Shown piece by piece: positions 63,359 through 64,000 of a DNA stretch of 64,000 nt. The stretch's first letter is position 1. Each line of letters opens with the position of its first letter. This DNA comes from Micavibrio sp. UBA1850 (GTDB lineage: Bacteria; Pseudomonadota; Alphaproteobacteria; Micavibrionales; Micavibrionaceae). The stretch covers positions 1 to 64,000 of the forward strand of contig DDIM01000009.1 in the NCBI GenBank assembly GCA_002338525.1, written 5' to 3'. The translations under genes and the position numbers were made by a program. The notes under the pieces were generated by a model, which was given only the letters and a program-made list of their open reading frames with translations, was not told the origin of the DNA and ran no database searches.

Positions 63359-64000
63359 TTAGCCGTCTTTTGCTGAGGCTTTCAATTGCGCAGCTGCATC
63401 ACCTGATTGCTTCATACCTTGAATACCACCTTGGACACCGCCAAGACCTTGTTGGAAGACCATACCACCACCAATTGCGGCATATTGTGTCAAGCTTTGT
63501 GCAGCGTCTTGTGCGCTGTCACCGAAACTTGTCACTGATGAGCCCATCCATCTCAAGATACTGTTTGGTATCATGTCAATCAGCTTGAATGAGGACAAAG
63601 CCATCATGTACAAGATCACAGCATAAATCACGAGGAAGAACAGCTGGTCAACTTTACCACGCGACCATGAAATCGCTTCTGCAATTGTTCCCCCCCCTGA
63701 GGCTGTTGGATCATTGGCGTTAAATCCAGCTGCGTTTACGGTCACAAGATCCCAAATGTTGTTTAAAACAGCAGCCATCGCTGAGAAGATCAGCACAGAG
63801 GCAAGCAAGCCAAACACAATGAGAATAGGGCGCAAGAATAACTCGAATATCAAGTAGTAACCGTTAAGCGCGCCGTCTCCTGGAAGACCATCACCATCAA
63901 TTCTAAGGTGACCAAGCGCCCATAAAGGTGCACCCACCATGGCTTCAAAGATTGTTTTGATCCAGTTTCCGATCGCAAAGAAGAAATATACAAATGGTAA
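63359..64000 (-). CDS. DotA/TraY-like type IV secretion protein, C-terminal part (cut by window edge)
   Basis: The frame stays open to the right-hand end of the window, so only the last 213 residues are visible. The visible part has 'AMVGAPLWALGHLRIDGDGLPGDGALNGYYL', a signature of the DotA/TraY family of IncI-type (type IVB) secretion and conjugation systems. Hydrophobic segments follow at about 'LRPILIVFGLLASVLIFSAMAAV' and 'LFFLVIYAVILYMMALSSF'. The C-terminus is Gly/Gln/Ala-rich. It implies a T4SS locus continuing beyond the window. Confidence 0.75.
   Translation of the reverse strand, partial: LPFVYFFFAIGNWIKTIFEAMVGAPLWALGHLRIDGDGLPGDGALNGYYLIFELFLRPILIVFGLLASVLIFSAMAAVLNNIWDLVTVNAAGFNANDPTASGGGTIAEAISWSRGKVDQLFFLVIYAVILYMMALSSFKLIDMIPNSILRWMGSSVTSFGDSAQDAAQSLTQYAAIGGGMVFQQGLGGVQGGIQGMKQSGDAAAQLKASAKDG

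Overview
This 64 kb stretch looks chromosomal and comes from an AT-rich (roughly 40% GC by eye) Gram-negative bacterium, most likely an alphaproteobacterium. The evidence is a membrane-anchored CycM-type cytochrome c, a PheA with the alphaproteobacterial ACT-domain variant, a fused CysN/CysC, a DUF299-type PPDK/PEP-synthase regulator, DUF6782-like proteins and a DotA/TraY-like T4SS gene. A placement near Micavibrio-like lineages is possible but is only a guess. No phage, IS element or CRISPR array is visible.

Layout. (1) 1-400: 3' end of a tRNA (probably Cys) and a small exported Cys-rich peptide. (2) 751-10638: a tight four-gene operon, the most unusual part of the window. It encodes an 811-aa protein of unknown function, a 1093-aa RNase J-like metallo-beta-lactamase/beta-CASP nuclease, a 1088-aa exonuclease I-like DEDDh exonuclease and the deoxyribose-phosphate aldolase DeoC. 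(3) 10.7-12.7 kb: a COG0523 metal-chaperone GTPase and a DUF1826 gene, divergent around a perfect Zur-box-like palindrome. (4) 12.7-15.5 kb: topoisomerase IB, a membrane-anchored EEP-family phosphodiesterase, a DUF4112 protein and a possible 35-aa peptide gene with a strong ribosome-binding site and terminator. (5) 15.5-30.1 kb: a surface polysaccharide cluster with sugar epimerase, several glycosyltransferases, two FkbM methyltransferases, an OafA-type acyltransferase, an ABC exporter, a sulfotransferase and an MBOAT/SGNH O-acetylation pair.

(6) 30.1-41.2 kb: a C26 amidase/ATP-grasp pair, a MATE exporter, a lipid-modification operon (COG2907 oxidoreductase, DUF1365, cyclopropane fatty acid synthase, DUF3833 lipoprotein), an esterase lipoprotein, a ThiF-like E1 enzyme, a SOUL protein and NhaA. 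(7) 41.2-54.9 kb: housekeeping genes, mostly on the minus strand: aldehyde dehydrogenase, cysNC and cysD (PAPS synthesis, which could feed the sulfotransferase), yggS, rsmD, an RsuA-family pseudouridine synthase, tadA, an EAL protein, purD, putA and ppsR. (8) 54.9-59.4 kb: two tandem pairs of diverged paralogues of unknown function flanking trxA. (9) 59.5-64 kb: pheA, cytochrome c, a glycosyltransferase, a CDF cation transporter and the 3' part of a dotA/traY-like T4SS gene running off the window.

All assignments come from reading motifs and gene order; no database search was run. Start codons were moved from the longest frame where a Shine-Dalgarno sequence, family N-terminus or paralogue comparison favoured another codon.
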